Shown in pieces: positions 34,355 to 43,817 of a stretch of 64,000 bases of DNA; the first letter of the stretch is position 1, and the number at the start of each line of letters is the position of its first letter. The notes under the pieces were generated by a model that was given only the letters and a program-made list of their open reading frames with translations, was not told the origin of the DNA and searched no databases. Location of the stretch: assembly GCA_013298025.1 (NCBI GenBank), contig JAAFJE010000007.1, positions 124,001-188,000 on the forward strand, in the 5' to 3' direction. The stretch comes from Cytophagales bacterium (GTDB taxonomy: Bacteria > Bacteroidota > Bacteroidia > Cytophagales > Spirosomataceae). The translations under genes and the position numbers were made by a program.

Positions 34355-34616
34355 GTTCGAAAGATTAAGCTTCCCGATTGAGGAATTTTGCTTCCCGACT
34401 CAGGAATTTTGCTTCCCGACTCAGGAATTTTATAGCTTATTCGAGAGATTACACAATCCGATTGAGGGATTTTAGAATTTGTCTAAGAGATTAGGCAATT
34501 CGATTGAAGGATTTTGGAATCTGTCCAAGAGATTAGACAATCCGATTAAGAGATTTTAAAATCTGTACAAAAGATTAGGCAATCCGATTGAGGGATTTTG
34601 CAATCCGTCCGAGAAG
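34355..34616 (+). repeat. 12.5-copy tandem repeat with exact 21-bp period in the 3' UTR
   Basis: Twelve full 21-bp units start at 34355, 34376, 34397 and so on to 34586, with a 10-bp partial unit at 34607. Two unit types alternate in the right half. Type A resembles 'GATTGAGGGATTTTGCAATCC' less its last base, and type B resembles 'GTCCAAGAGATTAGACAATC'. Units differ by up to about a third of bases, yet the spacing never changes. One frame reads as heptad-like peptide repeats ('NPIEGF', 'NLSKRLG') but is broken by TAG and TAA at equivalent positions and has no start codon. Twenty-one bp equals two helical turns. Confidence 0.9.
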
Positions 34617-34620
34617 TGTT

Positions 34621-34661
34621 ACTCATGGCATGACTTAGAGTCATGCCATGAGTTGTTTTTT
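34621..34661 (+). terminator. Strong terminator after the repeat array
   Basis: A perfect 15-bp stem, 'ACTCATGGCATGACT' (34621-34635) with 34639-34653, has a 3-nt loop and is followed by 'TGTTTTTT'. It ends the transcript that carries the upstream gene and the 21-bp repeats. Confidence 0.88.
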
Positions 34662-34743
34662 GAGTTGACTTTTAATGGACAATGGGCGGAATTAATCCCG
34701 ACCCTTGTCTATTTTAATAAGTATGTTCCTTGAAAACTGATAC

Positions 34744-37017
34744 TTATTTCCCTTGTGCTTCTACCACCGCAATGGCTACCATGTTTACAATTTCACGTAC
34801 TGATGAACCCAATTGTAATACGTGTACAGGTTTACGTAACCCTAAAAGAATTGGTCCGATATACTCCATTTCACTGGTTTCTTTCAATAAATTACAAGCA
34901 ATATTGGCCGCAGAAAGGTTAGGGAAAATTAGCGTATTCGCTCCTTCTTCCGCTAATTTAGAGAAAGGATAATTCTCTTTAATCAACTCATTATCAAAGG
35001 CTAAATGGGCTTGCATTTCTCCTTCTACAATCATTTCTGGATGTTTTTTTTGTAAAATAGCCGTGGCTTCACGCATTTTTACGGCATCAGCTCCGTTGGC
35101 TGTACCAAAGTTGGAGTAGGTCAACAACGCAATTCTTGGTTTCAAGTTAAAACGCTCAACAGCTTTGGCGGTTAGTTCTGTAATTTCAACTATTTCTTCA
35201 ACGCTTGGGTTAAAGTTTACAGTGGTATCTGAAAAAAATACTGGGCCTTTTTTTGTCAATAAAATGTACATACCTGCTACTTTCTTCACACCATCTTCGC
35301 AACCAATAATTTGCAAAGCTGGACGAATAGCATCTGGATAATTACGAGTAAGACCCGAAATTACGCAATCGGCATCGCCCGTTTCTACCATCATTGAAGC
35401 AAAATAACTGCGTAATTGCATTTGTTTGTAGGCTTCGTACTGGTTGTATCCTTTGCGTTTTCTTTTATTGAAGAAAATATTACCGTATTCTTTTAAACGT
35501 TCAAGGGTTTCTGTTGCACGGGTATCAATGATTTGTATTTCGTTTAAATCAAGGTTGTTTTCTTCGATAATTCCTCTGATTTTATTTTTATCGCCCAACA
35601 AAATCGGAATACAAATACCTTCGTCTTTTGATTGTTGTACAGATTTTAATACCTTTAAATTTTCGGCATCAGCAAAAACTACACGTTTGGGAGCACGTTT
35701 GGCACGATTAAAAATGTACTTCATCAATTGGTTATCCAAGCCTAAACGTTTGCTTAGTTCCAATTCGTAAGCGTCCCAATCGGTAATAGGTTTTTGAGCC
35801 AAGCCTGCTTCCATTGCCGCACGTGCTACTGCTGGAGCTACGGTTGTAATTAAACGTGGGTCAACGGGTTTGGGAATAATATAATTTCTTCCGAAAGAAA
35901 GGTTCTTTTCGTTATAAGCCAAGTTTACAATGTCTGGCACTGGTTTCTTGGCTAAGGCAGCCAACGCTTTTGCGGCTGCCAGTTTCATGGTTTCGTCAAT
36001 TTCGGTAGCACGCACGTCCAATGCTCCTCTGAAAATGTAGGGAAAACCCAATACGTTATTTACTTGGTTGGGATAATCCGAGCGACCCGTCGCCATAATA
36101 ATATCTTCACGAGCGGCTACGGCATCTTCATACGAAATTTCAGGCGTTGGATTTGCCATTGCAAAAACGATAGCATCTTTCGCCATCGACTTAATCATTT
36201 CTTGTGAAACGATATTACCAACTGATAAACCTAAAAATACATCCGCTCCAACCATCGCTTCTTTGAGGTTGTGAATATCCGTGCGGTCGGTAGCAAAAGG
36301 TTGAACGTACTTATTCAAATCTGTTCTTTGTTTCGATACCAAACCGTCTTTATCGAACATCAATACGTTTTCTACTTTCGCTCCTAAACCTAAGTATAAC
36401 TTGGCACAAGAAAGAGCGGCAGCACCAGCACCCGAAATGGTAAATTTACATTCTTCGATGCGTTTGCCTACCAATTCCAAAGCGTTCAACAAAGCTGCTG
36501 CCGAAATGATGGCAGTACCGTGTTGGTCGTCGTGCATGATAGGGATATGAAGGTCTTTTCTTAATCGTTCTTCAATCTCAAAACACTCAGGCGATTTAAT
36601 ATCTTCGAGGTTTACGCCACCAAAAGTTGGTTCTAAAATTTTTACAGTACGAATAATTTCTTCGGGGTCTTCTGTGTTTAATTCAATATCGAACACATCA
36701 ATGTCTGCAAAGATTTTAAACAAAACGCCTTTCCCTTCCATCACAGGCTTTGAAGCTTCTGCCCCGATATTTCCGAGTCCCAACACCGCTGTTCCGTTTG
36801 AAATTACAGCTACCAAGTTTCCTTTCGCTGTATATTTGTAAACATTTTCACGGTTGGAAGCAATGGCTAAACAAGGCTCTGCAACACCCGGAGAATAAGC
36901 TAAGGAAAGGTCTCTTTGCGTTTCGGTTTCTTTGGTGGGGATAACGGCAATCTTGCCCGGACGACCTTTAGCATGATAATCTAAAGCATCTTGTTTTCTA
37001 ATCGAGGATTGACTCAT
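34744..37017 (-). CDS. maeB: NADP-dependent malic enzyme with phosphotransacetylase-like C-terminal domain
   Basis: A 757-residue enzyme of the large MaeB type that decarboxylates malate to pyruvate and makes NADPH. The N-terminal malic domain (about 15-150) has 'SLAYSPGVAEPC' and 'PIMHDDQHGTA'. The NAD(P)-binding domain (about 160-400) has 'FTISGAGAAALSCAKLYLGLG' and 'ANPTPEISYEDA'. A C-terminal phosphate acetyl/butyryltransferase-like domain (about 425-757) ends in 'GLRKPVHVLQLGSSVREIVN'. In this type the last domain is regulatory and inactive as an enzyme. The gene is followed on its upstream side by a C4-dicarboxylate carrier, linking uptake of malate or related acids to its use. Length is normal for the family. 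Confidence 0.96.
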   Translation of the reverse strand: MSQSSIRKQDALDYHAKGRPGKIAVIPTKETETQRDLSLAYSPGVAEPCLAIASNRENVYKYTAKGNLVAVISNGTAVLGLGNIGAEASKPVMEGKGVLFKIFADIDVFDIELNTEDPEEIIRTVKILEPTFGGVNLEDIKSPECFEIEERLRKDLHIPIMHDDQHGTAIISAAALLNALELVGKRIEECKFTISGAGAAALSCAKLYLGLGAKVENVLMFDKDGLVSKQRTDLNKYVQPFATDRTDIHNLKEAMVGADVFLGLSVGNIVSQEMIKSMAKDAIVFAMANPTPEISYEDAVAAREDIIMATGRSDYPNQVNNVLGFPYIFRGALDVRATEIDETMKLAAAKALAALAKKPVPDIVNLAYNEKNLSFGRNYIIPKPVDPRLITTVAPAVARAAMEAGLAQKPITDWDAYELELSKRLGLDNQLMKYIFNRAKRAPKRVVFADAENLKVLKSVQQSKDEGICIPILLGDKNKIRGIIEENNLDLNEIQIIDTRATETLERLKEYGNIFFNKRKRKGYNQYEAYKQMQLRSYFASMMVETGDADCVISGLTRNYPDAIRPALQIIGCEDGVKKVAGMYILLTKKGPVFFSDTTVNFNPSVEEIVEITELTAKAVERFNLKPRIALLTYSNFGTANGADAVKMREATAILQKKHPEMIVEGEMQAHLAFDNELIKENYPFSKLAEEGANTLIFPNLSAANIACNLLKETSEMEYIGPILLGLRKPVHVLQLGSSVREIVNMVAIAVVEAQGK

Positions 37018-37113
37018 AATGATACTATAATGGTTTGTTTTTAGAAGTGTTTATAAAATGTACTAGAACTATTTAATAAGCTATAAAAATCATTGGGTAT
37101 AACAATCCAATGG

Positions 37114-37157
37114 AAAATGAAGGTGTTTTTTTGATTAAAAGAAAACACCTTCATTTT
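37114..37157 (-). terminator. Terminator between dctA and maeB
   Basis: A perfect 16-bp inverted repeat, 'AAAATGAAGGTGTTTT' (37114-37129) with 37142-37157, begins 33 bp past the dctA stop on the minus strand. It suggests that maeB is transcribed separately from dctA. Confidence 0.8.
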
Positions 37158-37189
37158 GTTACCAGAAAAAACCTTTGTACAGCTTTCAC

Positions 37190-38452
37190 TCAAAGTACTT
37201 TTTCCATTTGTTCACGGTCAAATTCGCCTTCGTTGTTGGCTAACCAAATCGTCGCTACACCATTTCCGATAAAATTGGTGATGGCTCTCGCCTCTGACAT
37301 AAATCTATCGACACCCAACAGTAAGGCTAAACCTTCTACAGGAATCACTTTTACCGCCGAAAGTGTGGAAGCCAATACAATAAAACCGCTACCCGTCACA
37401 CCAGCCGCACCTTTAGAAGTAATCATCAAAATACCGATTATCGTCAAGATTTGTTGCAAATCTAAGTGAACATTGAATACTTGTGCTAAAAAAAGTACCG
37501 CCATCGACAAATAAATGGTAGTTCCATCTAAATTAAAAGAATAACCCGCAGGAACAACCAAGCCCACAACCGACTTTGAACAACCCATTCTTTCCAATTT
37601 TTCCATCAAAGAAGGCAAAGCCGCTTCCGATGATGAAGTACCCAATACAATCAAAAGTTCTTCACGAATGTACTTCAAGAATTTTAAAATATTGATTTTA
37701 TACATTCTCAAAATAAAATACAATACCACAAAAACAAATATCGCCATAGTGCTGTAAACCGTTACCATCAGTTTTCCCAAAGGTAAAAGCGTATGCACGC
37801 CGTACTTGGCAATAGTAAATGCCATGCCGCCAAAAGCACCGACTGGAGCAAAAAGCATTACTTTGTGCAAAGCCCAAAATATTTTTTTAGAAATGGGTTG
37901 TAAAAAAGCTACAATGTCGTTACGTTTTGAGTAATTACTGAAAACCACCCCTAAAATAATAGCGATAATCAGCACTTGTAGCGTAGCGTTGTCCATCAGA
38001 AACTTCAACCAACTAAAAGCCTCCGCCGATTTGGTATATTTAGAAATATCACCGCCCTTGATTTCAGAAGTTACTACGCCGTCGCCAGGGCGAATGATGT
38101 TGGCTGTAATAATACCCACGAAAAGAGCGATGGTTGTTACTACCTCAAAGTACAACAATGCCTTTGCTCCTACTTTGCCTACTTTTTTTAAATCTCCCAT
38201 CGAAATTATACCCAGCATGATGGTGATAAAAATGATAGGACAAATAAAGATTTTGACAATACTAATAAAAATACTGCTGAGGAACTCGCTAAAAGTAGTC
38301 TTTATTTCGAACTCAGATAAATATAAACTGAATTTGATTGGCTTTTCTAAGATAGGTTGTAAGGCAATGGCAGGAGCAAAATGCCCCAACAGTACCCCAA
38401 CGGTAATAGCGGTAAGTACCCAAAAAGTTAAGTTTTGAAATAGTTTTTTCAT
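37190..38452 (-). CDS. dctA: C4-dicarboxylate:cation symporter (DctA / DAACS family)
   Basis: The ATG at 38452 ('MKKLFQNLTFWVLTAITVGV') is preferred over a TTG 12 bp upstream, giving 420 residues. It has eight or more membrane segments and the family motifs. The serine-rich hairpin is 'LGTSSSEAALPSLMEKLE' (about 275-292), followed by 'PAGYSFNLDGTTIYLSMAVLFLAQ'. The late 'SKGAAGVTGSGFIVLASTL' and 'DRFMSEARAITNFIGNGVAT' carry the sodium/proton and substrate-binding residues. It imports succinate, fumarate, malate or aspartate across the inner membrane. The adjacent malic enzyme fits the use of imported malate. Confidence 0.94.
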   Translation of the reverse strand: MKKLFQNLTFWVLTAITVGVLLGHFAPAIALQPILEKPIKFSLYLSEFEIKTTFSEFLSSIFISIVKIFICPIIFITIMLGIISMGDLKKVGKVGAKALLYFEVVTTIALFVGIITANIIRPGDGVVTSEIKGGDISKYTKSAEAFSWLKFLMDNATLQVLIIAIILGVVFSNYSKRNDIVAFLQPISKKIFWALHKVMLFAPVGAFGGMAFTIAKYGVHTLLPLGKLMVTVYSTMAIFVFVVLYFILRMYKINILKFLKYIREELLIVLGTSSSEAALPSLMEKLERMGCSKSVVGLVVPAGYSFNLDGTTIYLSMAVLFLAQVFNVHLDLQQILTIIGILMITSKGAAGVTGSGFIVLASTLSAVKVIPVEGLALLLGVDRFMSEARAITNFIGNGVATIWLANNEGEFDREQMEKVL

Positions 38453-38535
38453 GGAAATTATCAATTGTTTAACAATGATTCTTGTAATTAGAAATTGAGT
38501 GATTACAATGAATGAGTGATTAAGTGATTTTTATG

Positions 38536-39447
38536 TTAAAAATAAAGCATTAATCCATACCAAATAGCAACATTAATCAAAGATAATGGAATACTGATAC
38601 TAACCATCTGTGTTGCTAAAGTTGGATTGAGCTTATAAGTTATGGCTATAATAGTGGCGGTATTCATCGAACCTAACGTTGCTCCAATCACACAAAGTTT
38701 TCCCAAAGGCGTGTATTCGCCCAGCATGAGGACATAAATTACAAAAATTAATAAAGGAGCAATGAATAATTTGTATAATAAACCATAAAAAAGGGCTTTC
38801 AAGTCTAATTGGTTTTTCTGAAAATTGATTTGCAAACCAATTGAAAGTAAAGCTAAAAAGCCAAAAGGGTTTCCGATTTTATCTAATATTTGTTTGCTCC
38901 ACAAGGGAAAATGCCAGTCGAAAATATTCAGTACAAGTGCCAAACAAAAGGCTATAAATGGAGGAAATTTAAAAATATTTAAGATAACGGCTTTCATCGA
39001 AAAAGCAGCCGAGGAGTAATAAGATGCCGTAAAAATCCCCAACGTTCCGCACACCACAAACGAACCTGCTTGACTCATCAAAATACCCGTTTGTAAACCT
39101 TCTTTGCCAAAAAGCACTTCAAAAATTGGAAAGCCAACAAATGAAATACTACTGATGCCTGCCGTCAGAATCAACGCTCCTTTGGTATTAGAATCAATAT
39201 TTATGAAAGATGCGACCAAATTAAAAAAAATAAAAGACCCAATATAAAGCAAATAAGGCATCAAAATCGGGAGTAGAAGATTTTTACTAAAATGTATTTC
39301 GGTGGTATTGAGCAGGGTAACTGCTGGTAAGCACACATAAATAATAATGCTGTTTAAAACGCTTGGAGCATCCTCAGAAAAACTTTTCAGCCTTCTGAGG
39401 AGTACGCCAATGCTCAAGCAAACCAGTAGTAATAATAAATTGGACAA
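38536..39447 (-). CDS. AEC family transporter (auxin-efflux-carrier type)
   Basis: A 303-residue inner-membrane protein with about ten helices. The frame must start at TTG (39447) because the first in-frame ATG is deep inside the second helix. N-terminal 'GVLLRRLKSFSEDAPSVLNS' and 'IIYVCLPAVTLLN' and C-terminal 'IGATLGSMNTATIIAITYKL' match the AEC/malate-permease group. Bacterial members carry malate, malonate or other small organic acids. The location next to dctA and malic enzyme supports a dicarboxylate substrate. The gap to dctA is 83 bp and no terminator was seen between them, so co-transcription is possible. Confidence 0.88.
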   Translation of the reverse strand: MSNLLLLLVCLSIGVLLRRLKSFSEDAPSVLNSIIIYVCLPAVTLLNTTEIHFSKNLLLPILMPYLLYIGSFIFFNLVASFINIDSNTKGALILTAGISSISFVGFPIFEVLFGKEGLQTGILMSQAGSFVVCGTLGIFTASYYSSAAFSMKAVILNIFKFPPFIAFCLALVLNIFDWHFPLWSKQILDKIGNPFGFLALLSIGLQINFQKNQLDLKALFYGLLYKLFIAPLLIFVIYVLMLGEYTPLGKLCVIGATLGSMNTATIIAITYKLNPTLATQMVSISIPLSLINVAIWYGLMLYF

Positions 39448-39498
39448 ATTGTAAATATTTATATGTTAGTTGTACTCGGTAATTGTATAAATAAACGC

Positions 39499-42400
39499 TT
39501 ACAGCTTAATTGTTAAGCTACCATAATAATATGCTCCATTGAAACCAAACTGATTGGCATTGCGGGTGTAAGGTACTTGCCCGTTGGCATACGAAGCATA
39601 ATTGCTAAACACTTTGTCGGGATATACATTGGTAAAATTGTTTCCGCCCAAAGTAAGGCTAAAATGCTTGTTGAAATTATAAACAACCGAAGCATCAAAT
39701 AAATTTTTTCCACCGAAAGTCTGGCTGCGGTGATTTTGTCCAGATGGTTTTTCCCAAGCTGTCACTTCTCCAAAATATGAACTTCTAAAGTTGATGTTCC
39801 ATTTTCCTACTTGATAGCCCAAAGATACCAATACTTTGCTATGTGGCTGACTGGTTTCAATCAAAGCTCTACTTACCGTGTCAATTAGCACCACCGTTGC
39901 TTTGGTATCTTGTTGCAAAGCCGTAGGCGTTGCTTTGATGTTGGTAATTTCTGTTTTATTGACCGTAAGGGCAACACTGGCGGTAAACTTACTTTTAGCA
40001 CCAATGTTTTGTTTGTAAGAAGCCACTACATCTATCCCTTTCGTTCCTGTGTTGATGGCGTTGGTAAAGAAAGTAATTTCTTGAAAATTAGGAAACAGGT
40101 TCTTTAAAGCTGTAATATTATTCACATTTAGGTTTTCGGTAATGATAATTCTATCAGAAATATCTATTTGATAAGCATCAATTGTGAGTAAAAGATTTTT
40201 GCCCAAAGTAGCCGTAAGACCTAAATTATAGTTCCAAGAAGTTTCTGGTTTGGGGTCTTCAATGCCAATTTGTTTTAAGCGTGGGTCGTCAGAAGGCAAT
40301 TGTTTGGTACTTCTAATAATTCCATTCTGCACCGTAGAGGTTGTAGCAGCATTGGCAATTTGTTGCAATAGCGGTGCTCTGAAACCTTTATTAATTGAAC
40401 CTCTGATTGAAAAAGCTTCTGTAATTTTCAATCTTGAAGCCAATTTTCCAGAAATATTACTGCCAAAATCACTATAATTTTCATAGCGTAAAGCAGCAGC
40501 AACCAACAAACGATTGGTAATATCACTTTCTACATCGGCATACACCCCAATATTTGAACGATTTACACTTTTTGCATCTGCTTTATCAATCCCTACTCTT
40601 CCTTGAGAACCGGGCGTTTTGTTTTTGGTAGCCGCTAATGGGCCAACTAAGTACGATGCTTCATCACCTGCACTAAGTGCAAAATTATCAACTCGGTATT
40701 GTGCTCCAAAAGCAAAGTTGACAGATTTGGTATTCCATAAACCCAGTACTGTTTTAGAAGCGTTGATTTCAGTCAAACTTTGCCCGAAAGAAATTCTACC
40801 GATATAAAAATCTTTGGGAGAAGCCGCCCCCATCGAAGCATTTGAAGAATTTTTAGCCGATTGGTCTAAATAATTTCTACCATAACCTGTACTAAAATCC
40901 CAATTCCAACCTGTAAAAGTTTTGCGTTTGATACCTACAAAAGAAGAGTAATCGACCGAAGTACCGGGCAATTCTGGCACATAACCATCGGGATATAAAT
41001 CAACATTAGAAGTAGCACTTGTCGGCAAAGCTGTGCGAAGAAAAGCACGAGCAAATACATCTTTTTGTGAAAATCCACCAAAAGAATAAAGCATCCAATC
41101 AGTTTTTAAAGGAACATCGAGGTTATAAAACACTTGTCCCGATTTCATGGCATTACTTCCATAAGCTGTTGGGCGAAACGAACCATAAGTACCATTGCCC
41201 CAATATCCTCTTGATTTTAAAGCTGCTTCATCCGTTGCTTTTACATTGGTATAAATCCCTGTATAAGCTCCGCCAGCTACAGGTTGAGGATTGTAAGGGT
41301 CTGAGCGGTCGGTTCCTGCTACATCCTGATAGTTACCCGTAATATTTAATGAGGCTCTTTTTCCTAAAGCAAAACCATAATTCAAACCCACAGAATAGCC
41401 TCCGCCATCTCCTTCGCCAGTAACGCCATACTGGATTTGTGCCGTACCATTGTTTACAGATTTTTTCAAGACCAAATTGGCAATACCTGCAATGGCATCT
41501 GAGCCATATTGTGCGGCTGCACCATCTCGTAAAATTTCCATTCTTTCCAAAGCCAAAGAAGGTACTGCGTTTAAATCTGTTACGACTGTTCCTTTTCCAA
41601 CGGTTACGTTGTTGTTGAGTGCCGCAAACTGGTGATGTCTTTTGCCGTCGATGAGTACCAACATTTGGTCGGGAGATAAGCCTTTTAAAGATGCAGGGTC
41701 GGCATAATTGGCAACGCCATTGATACCATTTTTGGCTGAATTGAACGAAGGTGACATAAATTGTACTTGTTGCGACAATTCTGTTTGCCCAGTCGATTGC
41801 AATTCTTTGGCACTAATCACATCTACAGGAACGGGTCTTTCAACATCGGTGCGAGCCACCGACGAGCGTGAACCAATAACTACAACTTCACCCAATTGTG
41901 CATTATCTTCTTTCAAAGTCAGGGCGATTACTTGTTTGGCACTGACTTTGATTTCTTCTTTTTTATATCCAATAAATGAAAAGACCAATACTTCGCCTTC
42001 TTTAGCAACGATACTAAACTTTCCTTCAGCATCGGTAACAGTACCTCTTGCTGTGCCTTTTACCAAAATACTTACGCCCACTAACGCTTCGCCTTTTTCA
42101 CTGCTAATTTTGCCTGATACTTTTTCGTCTTCCACCACCACTTCTTTTTCACTGGGAAAAACGTTGGTTTGTTCTTTACTTTTCTTCAAAATAATTTGCT
42201 CTTCTATCACTTCATAACGAATCTGATTAGGGAAAAGAAGTTTAGGTAAAACCGAATGCAAGGCTTCACGGTTGACTTCTATGCTTACATCTTTATTAAG
42301 CTGAATCGTATTGTTGCTATACACAAAACGTACTCCCGACTGTTTTTCTATTTCTACTAAAACAGTCTTTAAGCTTACATTGCTTAGTTTGATAGATACT

Positions 42401-42537
42401 TCTCTGGTCAAGATTTGCTGGGCTTTGCTCGGAGAGCCTAAAGCCATCACCGAAAAGATAGCGAATAAAAGACATTGACTAATCGTAATTTTCATAATGG
42501 TTAGCATCGTATGCTTTAAAGCTAAAAATTTTTTCAT
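39499..42537 (-). CDS. TonB-dependent receptor with N-terminal STN signalling domain
   Basis: A 1012-residue receptor. After the signal region (ending near 'SPSKAQQ', residue 41) comes a secretin/TonB short N-terminal (STN) domain (about 48-115, 'LSNVSLKTVLVEIEKQSGVR'). A carboxypeptidase-like domain ('VSGKISSEKGEALVGVSI'), a plug ('ADPASLKGLSPDQMLVLIDGK', 'MEILRDGAAAQYGSDAIAG') and a long barrel ending in 'YYGSLTIKL' follow. The STN domain passes ligand occupancy to the FecR-type anti-sigma factor encoded just upstream, which controls the ECF sigma factor. It therefore both imports and senses its ligand. The ligand is unknown. A start at Met11 or Met15 is also possible. Confidence 0.94.
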   Translation of the reverse strand: MKKFLALKHTMLTIMKITISQCLLFAIFSVMALGSPSKAQQILTREVSIKLSNVSLKTVLVEIEKQSGVRFVYSNNTIQLNKDVSIEVNREALHSVLPKLLFPNQIRYEVIEEQIILKKSKEQTNVFPSEKEVVVEDEKVSGKISSEKGEALVGVSILVKGTARGTVTDAEGKFSIVAKEGEVLVFSFIGYKKEEIKVSAKQVIALTLKEDNAQLGEVVVIGSRSSVARTDVERPVPVDVISAKELQSTGQTELSQQVQFMSPSFNSAKNGINGVANYADPASLKGLSPDQMLVLIDGKRHHQFAALNNNVTVGKGTVVTDLNAVPSLALERMEILRDGAAAQYGSDAIAGIANLVLKKSVNNGTAQIQYGVTGEGDGGGYSVGLNYGFALGKRASLNITGNYQDVAGTDRSDPYNPQPVAGGAYTGIYTNVKATDEAALKSRGYWGNGTYGSFRPTAYGSNAMKSGQVFYNLDVPLKTDWMLYSFGGFSQKDVFARAFLRTALPTSATSNVDLYPDGYVPELPGTSVDYSSFVGIKRKTFTGWNWDFSTGYGRNYLDQSAKNSSNASMGAASPKDFYIGRISFGQSLTEINASKTVLGLWNTKSVNFAFGAQYRVDNFALSAGDEASYLVGPLAATKNKTPGSQGRVGIDKADAKSVNRSNIGVYADVESDITNRLLVAAALRYENYSDFGSNISGKLASRLKITEAFSIRGSINKGFRAPLLQQIANAATTSTVQNGIIRSTKQLPSDDPRLKQIGIEDPKPETSWNYNLGLTATLGKNLLLTIDAYQIDISDRIIITENLNVNNITALKNLFPNFQEITFFTNAINTGTKGIDVVASYKQNIGAKSKFTASVALTVNKTEITNIKATPTALQQDTKATVVLIDTVSRALIETSQPHSKVLVSLGYQVGKWNINFRSSYFGEVTAWEKPSGQNHRSQTFGGKNLFDASVVYNFNKHFSLTLGGNNFTNVYPDKVFSNYASYANGQVPYTRNANQFGFNGAYYYGSLTIKL

Positions 42538-42646
42538 TGGTTAATTAAATTTAGATTGTTTAATTTTTTTTGGGACATAGTTTTCCCAGCTCACCCAGAT
42601 TGATTTGAGTGCAGTAGGAGTTTTTATAGATTTGTTTTTTGCTATG

Positions 42647-43624
42647 TTATGGACAGCCGTTTCCTTTCAAGGAAATATTTTGTCCATCAATTACGTACTC
42701 CGCTTCTATGGAACGGCAAATGACTTCAAGAATCGTAGAGAGATGTACGTTGTCAAAATTTCCGCTCAAGCGGCAGTTTTGGAGTTTGGGTGATAATTCA
42801 ATCTTTACATTAAAATTATGTTCGATGCTTTTTACAACATCTTCCATATTGGTATCGTCGAATTGTAGCGATGACAATTCCCAGTAAAATGTTTTATCAA
42901 GTGGCAAAGCGTTTACTTGCATTTCATCGGTTTTTGTTGCTAACACAACTTGTTGTTTGGGTAGTAGAATAATCTCTTTTTCTGTTTCATTTTTCACTGA
43001 TACTTTTCCTGTAACGACCGACACCTCAAAAGTTTCCATTGTTGGGTAAGCCTTTACGTTGAAGCTTGTACCTAAAACGGTGGTTGTCATTTTGCCTGAG
43101 TAAATCAAAAATGGACGAGTTTCATCTCTTTTAACATCAAAAAAAGCTTCTCCTTTCAGGTTTACTTGTCTGTACAGTCGGTCAGATTGATTATAGCTCA
43201 ATTGAGTTTTGGGCTGTAATAAAACGATACTTCCATCGGGTAAAACAACTTTGAGAATTTTAGCAGAAGAGTTTTCATATTTTGCCCAGTCGGAAATCGG
43301 AATATCCGATTTGATTTTACTGATTTTTTCCTTGTCATTTGGCAAGAAATAAAACGATAGCCCAACTACAATCACCAATACAGCCGCCATACTTGCCACT
43401 GCCCAAACCCAACGAGGAGGATTATATTTCTCCTTGTGTTTAATTTGCTCTTGGATTGCCTCCTTGATTTTATTTTTAAGTTCGGCTCGCTCTTCTTCGG
43501 TTAAATCACTCAAGCCATCAGGTTTATTTTCAAACGAAGCGTACCATCTTTCAACAAAGAATCTTTCGCCCTCAGATGCTTCGTCGTTCAAGTAACGTTC
43601 TATTATTTCTTGATTTATTCTCAT
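42647..43624 (-). CDS. FecR-family anti-sigma factor
   Basis: The ATG at 43624 ('MRINQEIIERYLNDEASEGE') is chosen, giving 325 residues; the longer frame to 43750 has no protein-like character. The N-terminal cytosolic part (about 1-75) binds sigma. A single membrane helix follows at about 87-107 ('WAVASMAAVLVIVVGLSFYF'). The periplasmic FecR domain (about 120-220) contains 'LPDGSIVLLQPKTQLSYNQS' and 'GEAFFDVKRDETRPFLI', then a DUF4974 domain ('LQFDDTNMEDVVKSIEHNF'). It relays the signal from the STN receptor 110 bp downstream to the sigma factor upstream. A terminator separates it from the sigma gene. Confidence 0.94.
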   Translation of the reverse strand: MRINQEIIERYLNDEASEGERFFVERWYASFENKPDGLSDLTEEERAELKNKIKEAIQEQIKHKEKYNPPRWVWAVASMAAVLVIVVGLSFYFLPNDKEKISKIKSDIPISDWAKYENSSAKILKVVLPDGSIVLLQPKTQLSYNQSDRLYRQVNLKGEAFFDVKRDETRPFLIYSGKMTTTVLGTSFNVKAYPTMETFEVSVVTGKVSVKNETEKEIILLPKQQVVLATKTDEMQVNALPLDKTFYWELSSLQFDDTNMEDVVKSIEHNFNVKIELSPKLQNCRLSGNFDNVHLSTILEVICRSIEAEYVIDGQNISLKGNGCP

Positions 43625-43751
43625 TTTATTCTTGCTTTCAAATACTAAGTGAAACAACACGCCTTTTTCCCCTATGCAGAAATAATATTTTTTTAAGAAA
43701 AATTTTTCTTCTATAAATAAAGTGAGAAATATTATTTGGATAGAAAACAAA

Positions 43752-43774
43752 AAACAAGCCTTTTGAGCTTGTTT
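43752..43774 (-). terminator. Terminator between ECF sigma and fecR genes
   Basis: On the minus strand 'AAACAAGC', a 7-nt loop and 'GCTTGTTT' are followed by 'TTTGTTTTC'. It ends the sigma-factor transcript about 45 bp after its stop codon, so fecR must have its own promoter or depend on read-through. Confidence 0.75.
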
Positions 43775-43817
43775 GGGGATATGTTCAATAAAACATAATT
43801 GCTTTATCTATTTGAAG

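Noticed and set aside
34356-34616. Peptide frame through the 21-bp repeats (NPIEGF / NLSKRLG pattern)
   Set aside because: It has no start codon and is interrupted by TAG and TAA at equivalent repeat positions. The array was therefore annotated as non-coding repeat, with the frame noted only as a possible relic.
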